DNA from: an uncultured Pelagimonas sp.
GTDB taxonomy: Bacteria > Pseudomonadota > Alphaproteobacteria > Rhodobacterales > Rhodobacteraceae
Reading direction: 5' to 3'
Length of the DNA: 64,000 nucleotides
Assembly (NCBI RefSeq): GCF_947498515.1
Contig: NZ_CANMKO010000005.1
Location: forward strand, 1 to 64,000
Part shown: in pieces, positions 27,814-36,638 of the stretch
How positions within the stretch are numbered: position 1 is the first letter of the stretch
Layout of the letters: each line of letters begins with the position of its first letter
The notes under the pieces: generated by a model
The model's database searches: none
Seen by the model: only the letters and a program-made list of their open reading frames with translations
Told to the model about the DNA's origin: nothing
Position numbers and translations under genes: made by a program

Positions 27814-29301
27814 ATGTTTGATTTTGTGCCGGATATGGCGGCAAAGCGGGCCGAGTTAAGCCCAAATAGGGTCGCTTTTCGCGATGAGGCCTTGGGAGAG
27901 GATTGGAGTTTTGACCGCGTAAACCGAGCCGCTAACGGGTTGGCCGACGGGCTGCGGAAACAAGGGTTGGCGCAAGGAGATCGTGTTGCGATCCTCTGCG
28001 GAAACTGCCCTGAGTTCTTTGTTGCGCTGTTTGCCTGCCAGAAGGCCGGTCTCATCCTATGTCCGTTGAATTGGCGTCAACCGGCGGCGGAGCTGATTGA
28101 TACTATTGATGCTTTTCCGCCCAAGCTGATCCTGCACGACGCGGGCTTTTCCGATGTGGCCAAGGCGATTGCACTCCGATTTGGGGCCAAGCTTATTGGC
28201 TTGGATATCGCAAAGCTGTGGATGGAGGCGGGGCAGTCGGGCACTGCCGGTCTGATCCCGGCAACGCGCTGTTGGTATTTGCTTTTCACCTCTGGCACGA
28301 CCGGGCGACCCAAGGCGGTGATTCAGACCGCGCGCATGGCCTGGGCCAATGCCGTCAACATCGGGCAGGCGATTGGGTTAACCGGTGCCGATGCCTCGAT
28401 CAATTTCCTGCCGCTGTTCCACACGGCGGGGATCAACCTTTATACCCTACCAGTGTTTTTGAATGGTGGCATGTCGCGGGTGCTTTCCAAGTTTGATGAG
28501 GCTCGAGTCATCGACCTTCTTACTTCCGGTGAGATCACCCAGTTTTTCGGCGTTCCCGCGATCTATCAGGCGCTTAGCTTGTCGCCGGATGTCGATGCAA
28601 TCGATTGGTCGCGCATTCGCTGCGGCTGTGGTGGGGCCCCGTTATCCGAACCGCTCATCCGATTTTTCGCCGAACGTGGCGCACGCGTGTTGAACGGATT
28701 TGGCATGACCGAAACCGGGCCAACGGTCTTTTTGATGGATGAGGCCCATGCCGAGGCCAAAATCGGGTCGGTTGGTCGGCCACAAATGTTGACGCAATGC
28801 CGCTTGACCGGGGTTGCCGACGGGTGCGAAGGCAGCGGTGAAATTGAGCTTTGCGGGCCGGGGATCACGCCGGGGTATTATCAAAATCCCGAGGCCACCA
28901 GATCCGCCTTTACTCCGGATGGATGGTTGAAAACCGGCGATGTGGGGCGGCGTGATAGCGACGGGTTTGTCTATATCGTTGACCGGATCAAAGACATGTT
29001 CATTTCGGGGGGCGAAAACGTCTATCCGGCCGAGGTGGAGCGGGTTCTTGTGCAACACGATGCGGTGCTAGAGGTCGCGGTTATTGGCGTTTCGGATGAC
29101 CGCTGGGGCGAGGTTGGTGCGGCATTTGTCATTGCCCAGCCGGGGGAGGATTTGGATGTCGAAGCCCTGCGGCTTTGGTGTCGGAGCAAGCTTGCCGCCT
29201 ACAAGGTGCCCGCCCATGTTATTAGCGTCGCGGATTTCCCGCGCACAGCGGCGGGCAAGATCAAAAAGCCAGAGTTGAGACAAGGATTTTCCCATGCATG
29301 A
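27814..29301 (+). CDS. AMP-forming acyl-CoA ligase
   Basis: Activates a carboxylic acid to its CoA thioester with ATP. 495 residues from the ATG at 27814 (GAGGAG upstream). The adenylate-forming motifs are all present: P-loop YLLFTSGTTGRPKAV, FGMTETGPTV, the hinge region GWLKTGDVGRRDSDGF with DRIKDMFISGGENVYP, and the acyl-adenylation Lys in PRTAAGKIKK. The length suits medium-chain or aromatic acid ligases; the substrate cannot be read from sequence. It lies between the isomerase and MaoC genes and overlaps the latter by 8 bp. Confidence 0.9.
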   Translation: MFDFVPDMAAKRAELSPNRVAFRDEALGEDWSFDRVNRAANGLADGLRKQGLAQGDRVAILCGNCPEFFVALFACQKAGLILCPLNWRQPAAELIDTIDAFPPKLILHDAGFSDVAKAIALRFGAKLIGLDIAKLWMEAGQSGTAGLIPATRCWYLLFTSGTTGRPKAVIQTARMAWANAVNIGQAIGLTGADASINFLPLFHTAGINLYTLPVFLNGGMSRVLSKFDEARVIDLLTSGEITQFFGVPAIYQALSLSPDVDAIDWSRIRCGCGGAPLSEPLIRFFAERGARVLNGFGMTETGPTVFLMDEAHAEAKIGSVGRPQMLTQCRLTGVADGCEGSGEIELCGPGITPGYYQNPEATRSAFTPDGWLKTGDVGRRDSDGFVYIVDRIKDMFISGGENVYPAEVERVLVQHDAVLEVAVIGVSDDRWGEVGAAFVIAQPGEDLDVEALRLWCRSKLAAYKVPAHVISVADFPRTAAGKIKKPELRQGFSHA

Positions 29302-29647
29302 GCTAAGCGCGATTTGGCACCCGACGCAGGCGGATTTTGATCTCTTTGCGCAGGTGTCTGGGGATGACAACCCGATCCATGTTGACCCGGAGTTTTCTGC
29401 CAAATCGGCCTTTGGCCGCACGGTTAGCCACGGAATGCTGATCTATTCCAAGCTTTGGGGCCTTATCTGTGCCGCCCATCCGGGTGCGCGGAGCTTGTCT
29501 CAAACCATGATGTTTCCAAACCCCTGTTTCACCGGTGAAGATATCCGGCTTGAGGTGCGCGGCGCGCTACCGGGCACGGCAAGGATGCGGGCGGTGCGGG
29601 TGAAAGATGGGGCCGAGGTGTTTGTTGGTAAGGCGGAGGTGGCGTAA
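29294..29647 (+). CDS. MaoC-like (R)-specific enoyl-CoA hydratase, catalytic partner
   Basis: 117 residues, a single hotdog domain. The hydratase-2 motif is intact: FAQVSGDDNPIHVDPEF supplies the catalytic Asp and His, followed by GRTVSHGMLIYS. It would hydrate a 2-enoyl-CoA. It overlaps the ligase gene by 8 bp and its stop codon shares one base with the start of the next gene (TAATG), so the two hotdog genes are tightly coupled. Confidence 0.85.
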   Translation: MHELSAIWHPTQADFDLFAQVSGDDNPIHVDPEFSAKSAFGRTVSHGMLIYSKLWGLICAAHPGARSLSQTMMFPNPCFTGEDIRLEVRGALPGTARMRAVRVKDGAEVFVGKAEVA

Positions 29648-30003
29648 TGCAGATTGGCGACAAAGCAGAGGTCACCCGCCAGTTTTCGGCGCAGGATTTG
29701 ACCGGGTATGAAACCCTTGCGGGTACGCGTGGGGCTCACGTTCCCGAACCGCTGATTGCGGCGTTGTTTTCGTATCTGTTGGGCGTGAAACTCCCCGGAC
29801 CGGGGACAAATTACCTTAAGCAAGAGATTGGTTTTATTCGGCAAGCGCCCTTGGACGCAGTTGTGACCGCAAGTGTTGAGGTGACGCGATTACGGCCGGA
29901 CAAGAAGATCGTCGACCTCTGGGCCAAGGCGGTTCTAAGCGACGGCACCGTCATTGCCGAGGGTCGATCCTTGGTGAAATATGCCGATACGGGACATGGC
30001 TAA
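29647..30003 (+). CDS. MaoC-like hotdog protein lacking the catalytic motif
   Basis: 118 residues with the hotdog features of MaoC proteins (FSAQDLTGYETLAGT, then LPGPGTNYLKQEIGF, a standard substrate-tunnel segment). The GDxNPIHxD catalytic motif is missing and replaced by AGTRGAHVPEP. Paired catalytic and non-catalytic hotdogs are known in heterodimers such as mycobacterial HadAB. It is therefore probably the structural or substrate-shaping subunit of a heterodimer with the preceding gene. That pairing is inference from sequence and coupling. Confidence 0.75.
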   Translation: MQIGDKAEVTRQFSAQDLTGYETLAGTRGAHVPEPLIAALFSYLLGVKLPGPGTNYLKQEIGFIRQAPLDAVVTASVEVTRLRPDKKIVDLWAKAVLSDGTVIAEGRSLVKYADTGHG

Positions 30004-30023
30004 CAGCCTGAGGTAAATGAAAA

Positions 30024-30052
30024 AAGGCAGGGGCCGAGGGGCACCCTGCCTT
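30024..30052. terminator. Terminator after the acyl-CoA operon
   Basis: AAGGCAGGG at 30024-30032 pairs perfectly with CCCTGCCTT at 30044-30052. A-rich sequence precedes the stem, so the minus strand gets a T run and the hairpin may also end the leftward hydrolase gene. Confidence 0.7.
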
Positions 30053-30095
30053 CTGTTCGTGGGTCCTCGGGAGACAAGTGAGGGATGCCACGAAT

Positions 30096-31016
30096 TCAAT
30101 GGGCCGACAAAAACCCCTGTAGGTCGCGACCGGTTTCGGCGGGGCGGTCGAGCATCGGAAGATGGCCGCAACCCGACGGGGTGATCAGCGTGCTATTGGG
30201 CAACGCATCGGCCAAGACCTGCGCCCCGGTTGGATGGAAAATCCTGTCGTCTTGGCACCAGATCACCAAGGACGGCATGGCTAGGTCAGGCGCAAGGTGG
30301 TCGCTTGGTGTGATCTGCGATCCGTTCACCGCATCCCAAATCATTTGATTGCTGTCAGCACGTGCGATTTCCGCGGCGGCCCATGTGCGTGCCATAGGGC
30401 GCGGCAAAAACGGCTCTTTGGGGAACAACCATGCCATGCGCGCGTCGTATCCGGCCTGATCTTTGACAACCAGCGGGGCGGTCCCCTTGGCAATTGCGGT
30501 CTCCATGTCGGACGGGATCGGGGACGTGACGCCAACCGGGCTGCCGATATAGGACAGGGTGATGATTTGATCGGGGCGGTCAGCCGCCATCATGCTGGCG
30601 ATTTGCGAGCCCATGGAATTGCCGACCAAATGGAACTTTTCAACGCTCATAGCATCAAGGGTTTCAAAGATATTGGTGACCTGCTGAGCAAAATCATAGT
30701 CAGCGGCGTCAAGCACCGGATTGTCACCAAAACCGGGCAGATCAAGTAGGATCAAACGGTGATCTTTGATCTGGCGCGACATGTCGAGCCAATGTTCCTT
30801 GCGGGCAAAAATGCCATGCAGAAACACAACTGTATCGCCGCTGCCGCCCTCAAGGTATTGGATTGGCCCTTTTGAGGTGTCGACCGTTTTGGCGGTCATG
30901 CCGGTGGCAAGGTGCAAGGTCGACAGCAGAAGGTTTGAGGCTTTGGCGGGCCAGATTTCGGAGGCTGTAAAAAGGCCAGCCAGAAGCACTGCCAGTGATA
31001 TGAAAAAGCGTTTCAT
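30096..31016 (-). CDS. Membrane-anchored or exported alpha/beta hydrolase
   Basis: 306 residues from the ATG at 31016 (GGGGAGG upstream). A hydrophobic leader (MKRFFISLAVLLAGLFTASE) is either a signal or an anchor. The core has the oxyanion motif VFLHGIFARKEHW, the nucleophile elbow GNSMGS, the catalytic Asp in WCQDDRIF and the His in GCGHLPMLD. It resembles hydrolases such as C-C bond or ester hydrolases; substrate unknown. It points toward the end of the acyl-CoA operon and has its own promoter dyad at 31051. Confidence 0.82.
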   Translation of the reverse strand: MKRFFISLAVLLAGLFTASEIWPAKASNLLLSTLHLATGMTAKTVDTSKGPIQYLEGGSGDTVVFLHGIFARKEHWLDMSRQIKDHRLILLDLPGFGDNPVLDAADYDFAQQVTNIFETLDAMSVEKFHLVGNSMGSQIASMMAADRPDQIITLSYIGSPVGVTSPIPSDMETAIAKGTAPLVVKDQAGYDARMAWLFPKEPFLPRPMARTWAAAEIARADSNQMIWDAVNGSQITPSDHLAPDLAMPSLVIWCQDDRIFHPTGAQVLADALPNSTLITPSGCGHLPMLDRPAETGRDLQGFLSAH

Positions 31017-31050
31017 GGTCTGGGCCTCCCCGCCCAAAGTGAACCGAACT

Positions 31051-31072
31051 GTTTACTTTTCTTCTTGTAAAC
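31051..31072. promoter_or_regulatory. Dyad upstream of the exported hydrolase
   Basis: GTTTAC-N10-GTAAAC, 35 bp upstream of the hydrolase start. The arms extend imperfectly outward (AACCGAACT on the left, GAGTTGGTT on the right). It differs from the ATGAAT-type TetR operator, so a separate regulator is likely. Confidence 0.45.
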
Positions 31073-31126
31073 GAGTTGGTTTAGTTTTGGGAAGGGCTTT
31101 TTTGGTGTTGGCCGCAGGAATTTTAA

Positions 31127-32173
31127 CTAGTCGAGGGTAAGCACAATTTTTCCGACATGGTTTTTCTGCTGAAAACTGTCCTGCGCGGCGGCGATCTCGG
31201 CCAAGGGATAGGTTTCGGCGACAAGCGGTTTGATGGCGCCGCTTTCGATGCGTTTGACAAGATTGCCAAAGACCTGTGGCTCTAACACGGTGCATCCAAA
31301 AAAGCTTAGGTCTTTGAGATAGAGCGTGCGGACATCAAGCGAAACCAATGGCCCGGCGATGGCACCGGCCACCGCGTACCGACCAAAGGGGCGCAAGATT
31401 TCGAGCAGGTTTGGCCAGGTGGGTCCGGCGACCAGATCGATAACAACATCGACACTGTTTAGGCCCAATACCGCGGAAAGATCATCGTTGCGATCCACTG
31501 TTTGGCTGGCCCCAAGCGCGCGCAGTGCCTCGGCTTTGGCGGCGCTGGTTTGGGCAATCACCTCGGCCCCACGGGCGCGGGCAAGCTGAATAGAAGCAGA
31601 GCCAACGCCCCCCGAGGCTCCGGTGACAAGAACCCGGTCCCCGGCCTGAACATTGGCGCGGGTCAGCATGTTTTCAGCAGTGGAATAGGAACAGGGAAAC
31701 GAGGCAAGCTCGACATCGCTTAGGGGGCTTTGGATCGTATGGGCGTGACGCGCGGCGACCTTGGTGAATTGTGCAAAGCCGCCGTCACATTCCGACCCGA
31801 TATACCAAGGGGTTTGCAGAAGGGTCCCATCAGCTTCTTGCAAACAGGGTTCAACCAACACGCGGTCGCCAAGACGAGCGTCGCTTATTTCGGACCCGGT
31901 GGCGACGATTTCACCACAGATGTCAGCCCCTTGGATGCGCGGAAACGCCAGTGCCGTGCCGCCCCATGCGGCGTCTTCGCTTTGGTTGTCGCCTTTGGAG
32001 TACCATCCAATTCGGGTGTTGATGTCGGTGTTGTTGACCCCAGCGGCGGCGACAAGGATCAACACATCGGTTGGGGCAAGCGTCGGAACGGGCAACTCGT
32101 GGCTCAGCTCCAACATCTCGGGGCCGCCATGGCCAACCATGGCAATTCCGGTCATCGTTGTAGGTAGGGTCAT
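31127..32173 (-). CDS. MDR-family alcohol dehydrogenase/quinone oxidoreductase
   Basis: 348 residues, the medium-chain reductase fold. The GroES-like domain (1-150, with GVNNTDINTRIGWY) has no structural-zinc Cys cluster of the ADH type, although a Cys is kept in GADICGE. The nucleotide domain carries GASGGVGSASIQLARARG, which prefers NADPH. This pattern fits zeta-crystallin-like quinone oxidoreductases or enoyl reductases. AGGAGG lies upstream of the start. It follows the hydrolase of the ABC operon after a 62-bp gap, so it may be its last gene. Confidence 0.85.
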   Translation of the reverse strand: MTLPTTMTGIAMVGHGGPEMLELSHELPVPTLAPTDVLILVAAAGVNNTDINTRIGWYSKGDNQSEDAAWGGTALAFPRIQGADICGEIVATGSEISDARLGDRVLVEPCLQEADGTLLQTPWYIGSECDGGFAQFTKVAARHAHTIQSPLSDVELASFPCSYSTAENMLTRANVQAGDRVLVTGASGGVGSASIQLARARGAEVIAQTSAAKAEALRALGASQTVDRNDDLSAVLGLNSVDVVIDLVAGPTWPNLLEILRPFGRYAVAGAIAGPLVSLDVRTLYLKDLSFFGCTVLEPQVFGNLVKRIESGAIKPLVAETYPLAEIAAAQDSFQQKNHVGKIVLTLD

Positions 32174-32235
32174 GTGGCCTCCTGATGGATCAGAAGAGCA
32201 ACCTGCGCGCCGCGGTCAGACCTGTCAATTGAGTT

Positions 32236-32967
32236 TCAAAGCGCGGCGGAGAATTCTTTGACCACGCTGACAAAAGTCTCGGGTTCTTCGAGATGGGGGC
32301 TATGGCCCGATTGGGCAAAACATTGCAGTTGCGCGTGCGGTGCTGTTTGCGCCAGCCATGCGGCAGTTGAGGCGGGATAGACCCGACTTTGGCCGCCATA
32401 GCCGACAAGATAGGGCACATCGATATTGTCGATCACATCGCGCAAATCCAGCGCCATGAGTTCATCCCAATACCCGGCCATCACTTCGGGATCATTAGAC
32501 AGGATCTGCGTGAGGGCCTGATCACGGCTGAAACCCGGGGCGGCGGATTTGGTTGCAAACATCGTGGTTGCGATTTTTTCCGCCGCCTGAGGCCAGTTGT
32601 CATGAATTTCGCGGGTTGTTGCGGACTGGCGTTCCGGTGTTTGGCCGATCAACTCATGGGGCCAATCCGGAGTGTTCACGGGCTTGGGGCTCATATCCAA
32701 GGTGATTAGCCCGGTGATCCCGGCGGTGCCGTTTTGCGCGATGTAGTTCCAAGCGATGGCCGCCCCCATGGACCAACCGACGATAACGGTGGGGCCAGTC
32801 CCGCAAAGCGTGTCACGCAATAGGTCGGTACATGCTTGTATGTTGGCGGTGCCGCGCCTGTCGCCATGACCGGGAAGATCGGGGGCCACGCCACCAAGTT
32901 CCGCCAGAACAGGGTCGAAAACGGAACCACGCATCGTCCAGCCATGCAGGAAAATCGGCACGGTCAT
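32236..32967 (-). CDS. Cytosolic alpha/beta hydrolase
   Basis: 243 residues without a signal peptide. Motifs: oxyanion IFLHGWTMRGS, nucleophile elbow VGWSMGAA, and the His in SGHSPHLEEPE. It is similar to BioH and to meta-cleavage hydrolases; either an ester or a C-C bond could be cut. It overlaps livM by 4 bp (ATGA), which ties it to the importer operon and suggests it acts on the imported compound or its breakdown product. Confidence 0.83.
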   Translation of the reverse strand: MTVPIFLHGWTMRGSVFDPVLAELGGVAPDLPGHGDRRGTANIQACTDLLRDTLCGTGPTVIVGWSMGAAIAWNYIAQNGTAGITGLITLDMSPKPVNTPDWPHELIGQTPERQSATTREIHDNWPQAAEKIATTMFATKSAAPGFSRDQALTQILSNDPEVMAGYWDELMALDLRDVIDNIDVPYLVGYGGQSRVYPASTAAWLAQTAPHAQLQCFAQSGHSPHLEEPETFVSVVKEFSAAL

Positions 32968-34016
32968 TTATCGCCCCTAAGACGCCCGACAATGCCGGTG
33001 GGGAAGAAATAGACCGAGAGGATGAACAACACCCCAAGCCAGAGCAACCAACGGTCCGGGTCCAAAAGACGCGAGAGCAACGGTAGAAATTCGGTGGCGC
33101 TGGCCGCGCTTCCCATGAGGTCCTGAAGGTAGGTTTGGGCCAGGACCAAGAGGGTTGCGCCGACGGCCGCGCCCCAGATGGTTCCCATGCCACCGATCAC
33201 CACCATCAACAAAAGATCAAGCATGATTGAAAAGCTTAGTGTGGTGTCCGGGCCGACATAGCGCAGCCAAAGGGCAAAGAGCGACCCGGCCAAGGCGGCC
33301 ACGGCGGCGGATAGGCAGGTCGCGACGGTGCGATACCACACAACCCGATATCCAATGGCCTCGGCGCGAAAATCATTTTCTCGAATAGCTTGCAAGACGC
33401 GGCCAAAGGGCGAATTCACAACCCGCAGCATCAGCAAGAATAGCGCCAGAGAGCAGGTGAAAATCAGGTAGTAATTCAACAGCTTGCCATTGATTTTAAC
33501 ACCAGCGACTTCGCCCAATCTATTGGCTGGGCCAAGTTCGCGGGGGATTTTAAAGGTGAAACCATCTTCGCCACCGGTGAGCCAGCTTAGCTGGGACACA
33601 AGAACTGCCACGGCGGAGGCGACCGCAAGCGTGATCATTGCGAAAAAGATGGCGCGGACACGCAAAGAAAACAGGGCGATGAGGAAGGCAAAGGCCGCCG
33701 CCAAGGCGGCCCCGGCGAGGCTCCCGACAAGGATCGCGCCAAACCCGCGACCCATATGGAGCGAGGCTAGGCCAACCCCATACGCCCCCATTCCAAAGAA
33801 CATCGTGTGGGCAAAGCTAACCACGCCAGTATAGCCCAGAAGCAGGTCATAACTGGCGGCTAAGACGATGAAAATCGCGATGCGCGCGGCGGTATCGAGC
33901 GATCGCACGCCGGGAAACAGGAACGGCGCAAGGGCAAGGCCAAGGAAGATAATGAGTACAACGATGGTCAGCACTTTGGAGCGGGGCGTGTCGTTGGACA
34001 AAAGCGTTTTAAGCAT
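32964..34016 (-). CDS. livM: LIV-type ABC transporter permease
   Basis: 350 residues with about 9-10 membrane segments. The LivM-type EAA-like loop is at FRAEAIGYRVVWYRT, and ASYDLLLGYTGVVSFAHTMFFGMGAYG matches the family's N-terminal permease signature. It partners LivH in the membrane channel of hydrophobic amino-acid or carboxylate importers. Start preceded by GAGG. It is downstream of livH with a 9-bp gap and overlaps the hydrolase gene by 4 bp. Despite the name, leucine is not implied, since several relatives carry aromatic or urea-type substrates. Confidence 0.92.
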   Translation of the reverse strand: MLKTLLSNDTPRSKVLTIVVLIIFLGLALAPFLFPGVRSLDTAARIAIFIVLAASYDLLLGYTGVVSFAHTMFFGMGAYGVGLASLHMGRGFGAILVGSLAGAALAAAFAFLIALFSLRVRAIFFAMITLAVASAVAVLVSQLSWLTGGEDGFTFKIPRELGPANRLGEVAGVKINGKLLNYYLIFTCSLALFLLMLRVVNSPFGRVLQAIRENDFRAEAIGYRVVWYRTVATCLSAAVAALAGSLFALWLRYVGPDTTLSFSIMLDLLLMVVIGGMGTIWGAAVGATLLVLAQTYLQDLMGSAASATEFLPLLSRLLDPDRWLLWLGVLFILSVYFFPTGIVGRLRGDK

Positions 34017-34025
34017 TGTTGAGCC

Positions 34026-35060
34026 TCACTTCGCTTTGACCACGGGCATCATGCCCTGTGGACGCCACATCAGGATCGCGGTCATCAGACCGATGTTGGA
34101 GACCAGCGCCAGTTTTGGTTCGAGAAAGGCGATGTAGTTTTGCAGCAGGCCGACAAGGAGGGCCCCGATAAATGCGCCTTCGACCGAGCCAAGCCCTCCG
34201 ATGATCACGACGATAAACACAAGGATCATCATCTCTTCGCCCATGCCGGCGGTGATGACCTCTTGATAAAGGCCCCACATCACACCGCCCAAACCGGCGA
34301 GCGCCGAGCCCGCAACAAAGACCCCGACAAAGACGATGCGCAGGCGATAGCCGAGGGCCTCGACCATCTCGCCGTTTTCGACACCGGCGCGCACGATCAA
34401 CCCGATCTTGGTGCGGCGAAAAGTTAGGCGCATGGCGACGAAAAGGATTAGGCCAATGGCAACCGCCAATAGGCGGTATTTTTCGAGCGCCGCACCCCAG
34501 AAGGTGATCGACCCTTTGAGCATTTCAGGACGGGTGAGAAAGATTTCTTCGGGCCCCCAAATCACGTGGATCATCTGTTCGATAACGATCAAACCACCGA
34601 CGGTGACAAGGATTTGTTTGAGGTGTGCCCCATAAACCGGTTTCACGATGATCCGTTCAAACGCCCAGCCAAGAAGCCCGGTGACCGCCATGGCCGCGAG
34701 AACTGCCAGAAGAATGGCGATCAGGTTGAGCGTGAGCGACGGGGCACCGGCCCAATGGGAAAGGCCAAAGAGGGTTGATACACCGACAAAGGCCCCCACC
34801 GAAATGAACGCGCCATGGCCAAAGTTGATCACATCCATCAACCCGAAAACCAAGGTCAGTCCCGAGGCCATGACAAAGATCATCATGCCCATGGCAAGGC
34901 CGGACACGGTTAGGGTGAGCCAGCTAGACGGATTGCCGATGGCAAGGAACCCTAGCACCACAAGAATTGGCACCAGCAAAACGGGCAGGGCGGCGGCGAA
35001 ACGTTCCGACAATGGGACCGACGCAAAGGTCGGTTTGTGGTCTGGGGCGAGGGTGGTCAT
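34026..35060 (-). CDS. livH: LIV-type ABC transporter permease
   Basis: 344 residues with eight or more membrane segments, including the family signature LVFGLMDVINFGHGAFISVGAFVG and the EAA-like loop RAGVENGEMVEALGYRLRIVFV. GGAGG lies upstream of the start. Overlaps the upstream ATPase gene by 4 bp. With LivM it forms the channel of a LIV-family importer. Confidence 0.92.
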   Translation of the reverse strand: MTTLAPDHKPTFASVPLSERFAAALPVLLVPILVVLGFLAIGNPSSWLTLTVSGLAMGMMIFVMASGLTLVFGLMDVINFGHGAFISVGAFVGVSTLFGLSHWAGAPSLTLNLIAILLAVLAAMAVTGLLGWAFERIIVKPVYGAHLKQILVTVGGLIVIEQMIHVIWGPEEIFLTRPEMLKGSITFWGAALEKYRLLAVAIGLILFVAMRLTFRRTKIGLIVRAGVENGEMVEALGYRLRIVFVGVFVAGSALAGLGGVMWGLYQEVITAGMGEEMMILVFIVVIIGGLGSVEGAFIGALLVGLLQNYIAFLEPKLALVSNIGLMTAILMWRPQGMMPVVKAK

Positions 35061-35794
35061 GCGCTTGCCTCCATGGAAAGGCCCATCAATTGTTCCTGAA
35101 GGGTGGTGTCACTGGCCAGTTCCTGCATGGTGCCGGACCAAGTGATGCGCCCGTCTTCCATGACGGCGGCGTAATCGCCAATGGCCTTGGCGACGGCGAA
35201 ATTCTGTTCGACCATCAAGATGCTGGCCCCTTGGTTTTTGAGTTCCTTGAGCGCGGCTGCCATGGTTGAAACAATCGCCGGGGCGAGACCCTTGGTGGGT
35301 TCGTCAATCAGATAGAGCTTGCGCTCTTCGGCCATGGTGCGGGCAATGGACAACATCTGTTTCTGCCCCCCCGAAAGGTTGCCGGCCTCGGCCGTCCAAA
35401 AGGTTTTGAGTGGTGGAAAGGCGGTGAAAATCCAGTCACGGCGGGCGGGGGATAGCGGGCCAGAGGCGGCCGCCAGCGTCATGTTTTCTTCGACCGTGAG
35501 ATCGGTGAAAATACCCATGTCTTCGGGAACAAACCCAATACCAGCCCGCGCCCGCGCCGGGGTTGGCGTTGCGGTGATGTTGGCTCCGTCAAAAGTAATG
35601 TCGCCGGTGTGGGTTGTCCAAAGTCCCATGATGCTGCGCAAAGTGGTGGTTTTGCCAACGCCATTGCGGCCCAACAACATGGTGACCGCCCCGCGTTCAA
35701 CGCAAAGGTCAACACCATGCAAGATGTGATATTGCGCGATATCGGTATGGACGTTTTGCAATTTCAAAATGGCGTCAGAGGTTTGGTTAGACAT
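35057..35794 (-). CDS. livF: LIV-type ABC transporter ATPase, LivF-like
   Basis: 245 residues from the ATG at 35794; this start overlaps the livG stop by 8 bp and gives the family N-terminus. Walker A is GRNGVGKT (42-49), the signature is LSGGQKQML, and Walker B is KLYLIDEPTKGLAP, with the switch His in a degenerate MVEQNF form. It powers the importer together with LivG. Confidence 0.93.
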   Translation of the reverse strand: MSNQTSDAILKLQNVHTDIAQYHILHGVDLCVERGAVTMLLGRNGVGKTTTLRSIMGLWTTHTGDITFDGANITATPTPARARAGIGFVPEDMGIFTDLTVEENMTLAAASGPLSPARRDWIFTAFPPLKTFWTAEAGNLSGGQKQMLSIARTMAEERKLYLIDEPTKGLAPAIVSTMAAALKELKNQGASILMVEQNFAVAKAIGDYAAVMEDGRITWSGTMQELASDTTLQEQLMGLSMEASA

Positions 35795-36551
35795 CGGCCA
35801 ACTCCTTGCCCATATAGGCGTCTTGCACCACATCCGAGGCCATCACAGTGGCCGGATCACCATCCGCAACCAGCGCACCGTTGTGCAAAACGATGATCCG
35901 ATCGGCGAGGGTGCGGATCACATCCATCTTGTGTTCAACCAAAAGAATGGTGCGATCGCGGTCGGCCTTGAGTTCGGCAATCAGATCAAGAACCACCGGG
36001 GCTTCGTCGACGCTCATCCCGGCGGTGGGTTCGTCAAACATGTAAACCTTGGGGTCAATCGCGATCAGCATGGCGACCTCTAGCTTGCGCTGATTGCCGT
36101 GGCTGAGTTCAGAAACCGGTTGGTTGCGCAAATCATCAAGGCGGACACGTTCCAGAACCGACATAGCCTCGACCGTGATCGCGTGATGGCTATCGGCAAG
36201 GGTCAACAAAGAGGCGCGCGCGCCGCGATGGGCCTGAATGGCGAGCCGGACATTTTCGAGAACCGAGAGGCCGGGAAACAGGTTGGTGAGCTGAAACGCC
36301 CGGCCCAATCCGCGTTTACAGCGCTCAGACACGGACAGGCGGGTGATGTCATCGCCCATAAGCGCTACGTTGCCCGCGCTGGCGGGAATTTGGCCGGAAA
36401 TCAGGTTGAAATAGGTGGTTTTGCCTGCGCCATTGGGGCCGACAATTGCGGTGAGTTCACCGGCATGAAAGGCGCAAGACACCGCGTCTACCGCCACATG
36501 GCCACCAAATCGCACGGTCAAACCGTCCGTTTCCAGAAGCACCTGGGTCAT
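35787..36551 (-). CDS. livG: LIV-type ABC transporter ATPase, LivG-like
   Basis: 254 residues from the ATG at 36551; a longer frame starts at 36602. Walker A is GPNGAGKT (38-45). The signature is LSHGNQRKLE, the LivG variant of LSGGQ, and Walker B is KVYMFDEPTAGMS, followed by LLVEHKMDVI. A full LivG/LivF pair is present, which separates this system from single-ATPase importers. Confidence 0.93.
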   Translation of the reverse strand: MTQVLLETDGLTVRFGGHVAVDAVSCAFHAGELTAIVGPNGAGKTTYFNLISGQIPASAGNVALMGDDITRLSVSERCKRGLGRAFQLTNLFPGLSVLENVRLAIQAHRGARASLLTLADSHHAITVEAMSVLERVRLDDLRNQPVSELSHGNQRKLEVAMLIAIDPKVYMFDEPTAGMSVDEAPVVLDLIAELKADRDRTILLVEHKMDVIRTLADRIIVLHNGALVADGDPATVMASDVVQDAYMGKELADV

Positions 36552-36638
36552 TGTTTTGCCTGTTGGATCAAGGGGAAAGGGTGCAGAGGAGCCTATAGTC
36601 ACGAGCGGCCCCTCTGCGTTATGCGCGCGGGACGCGCA

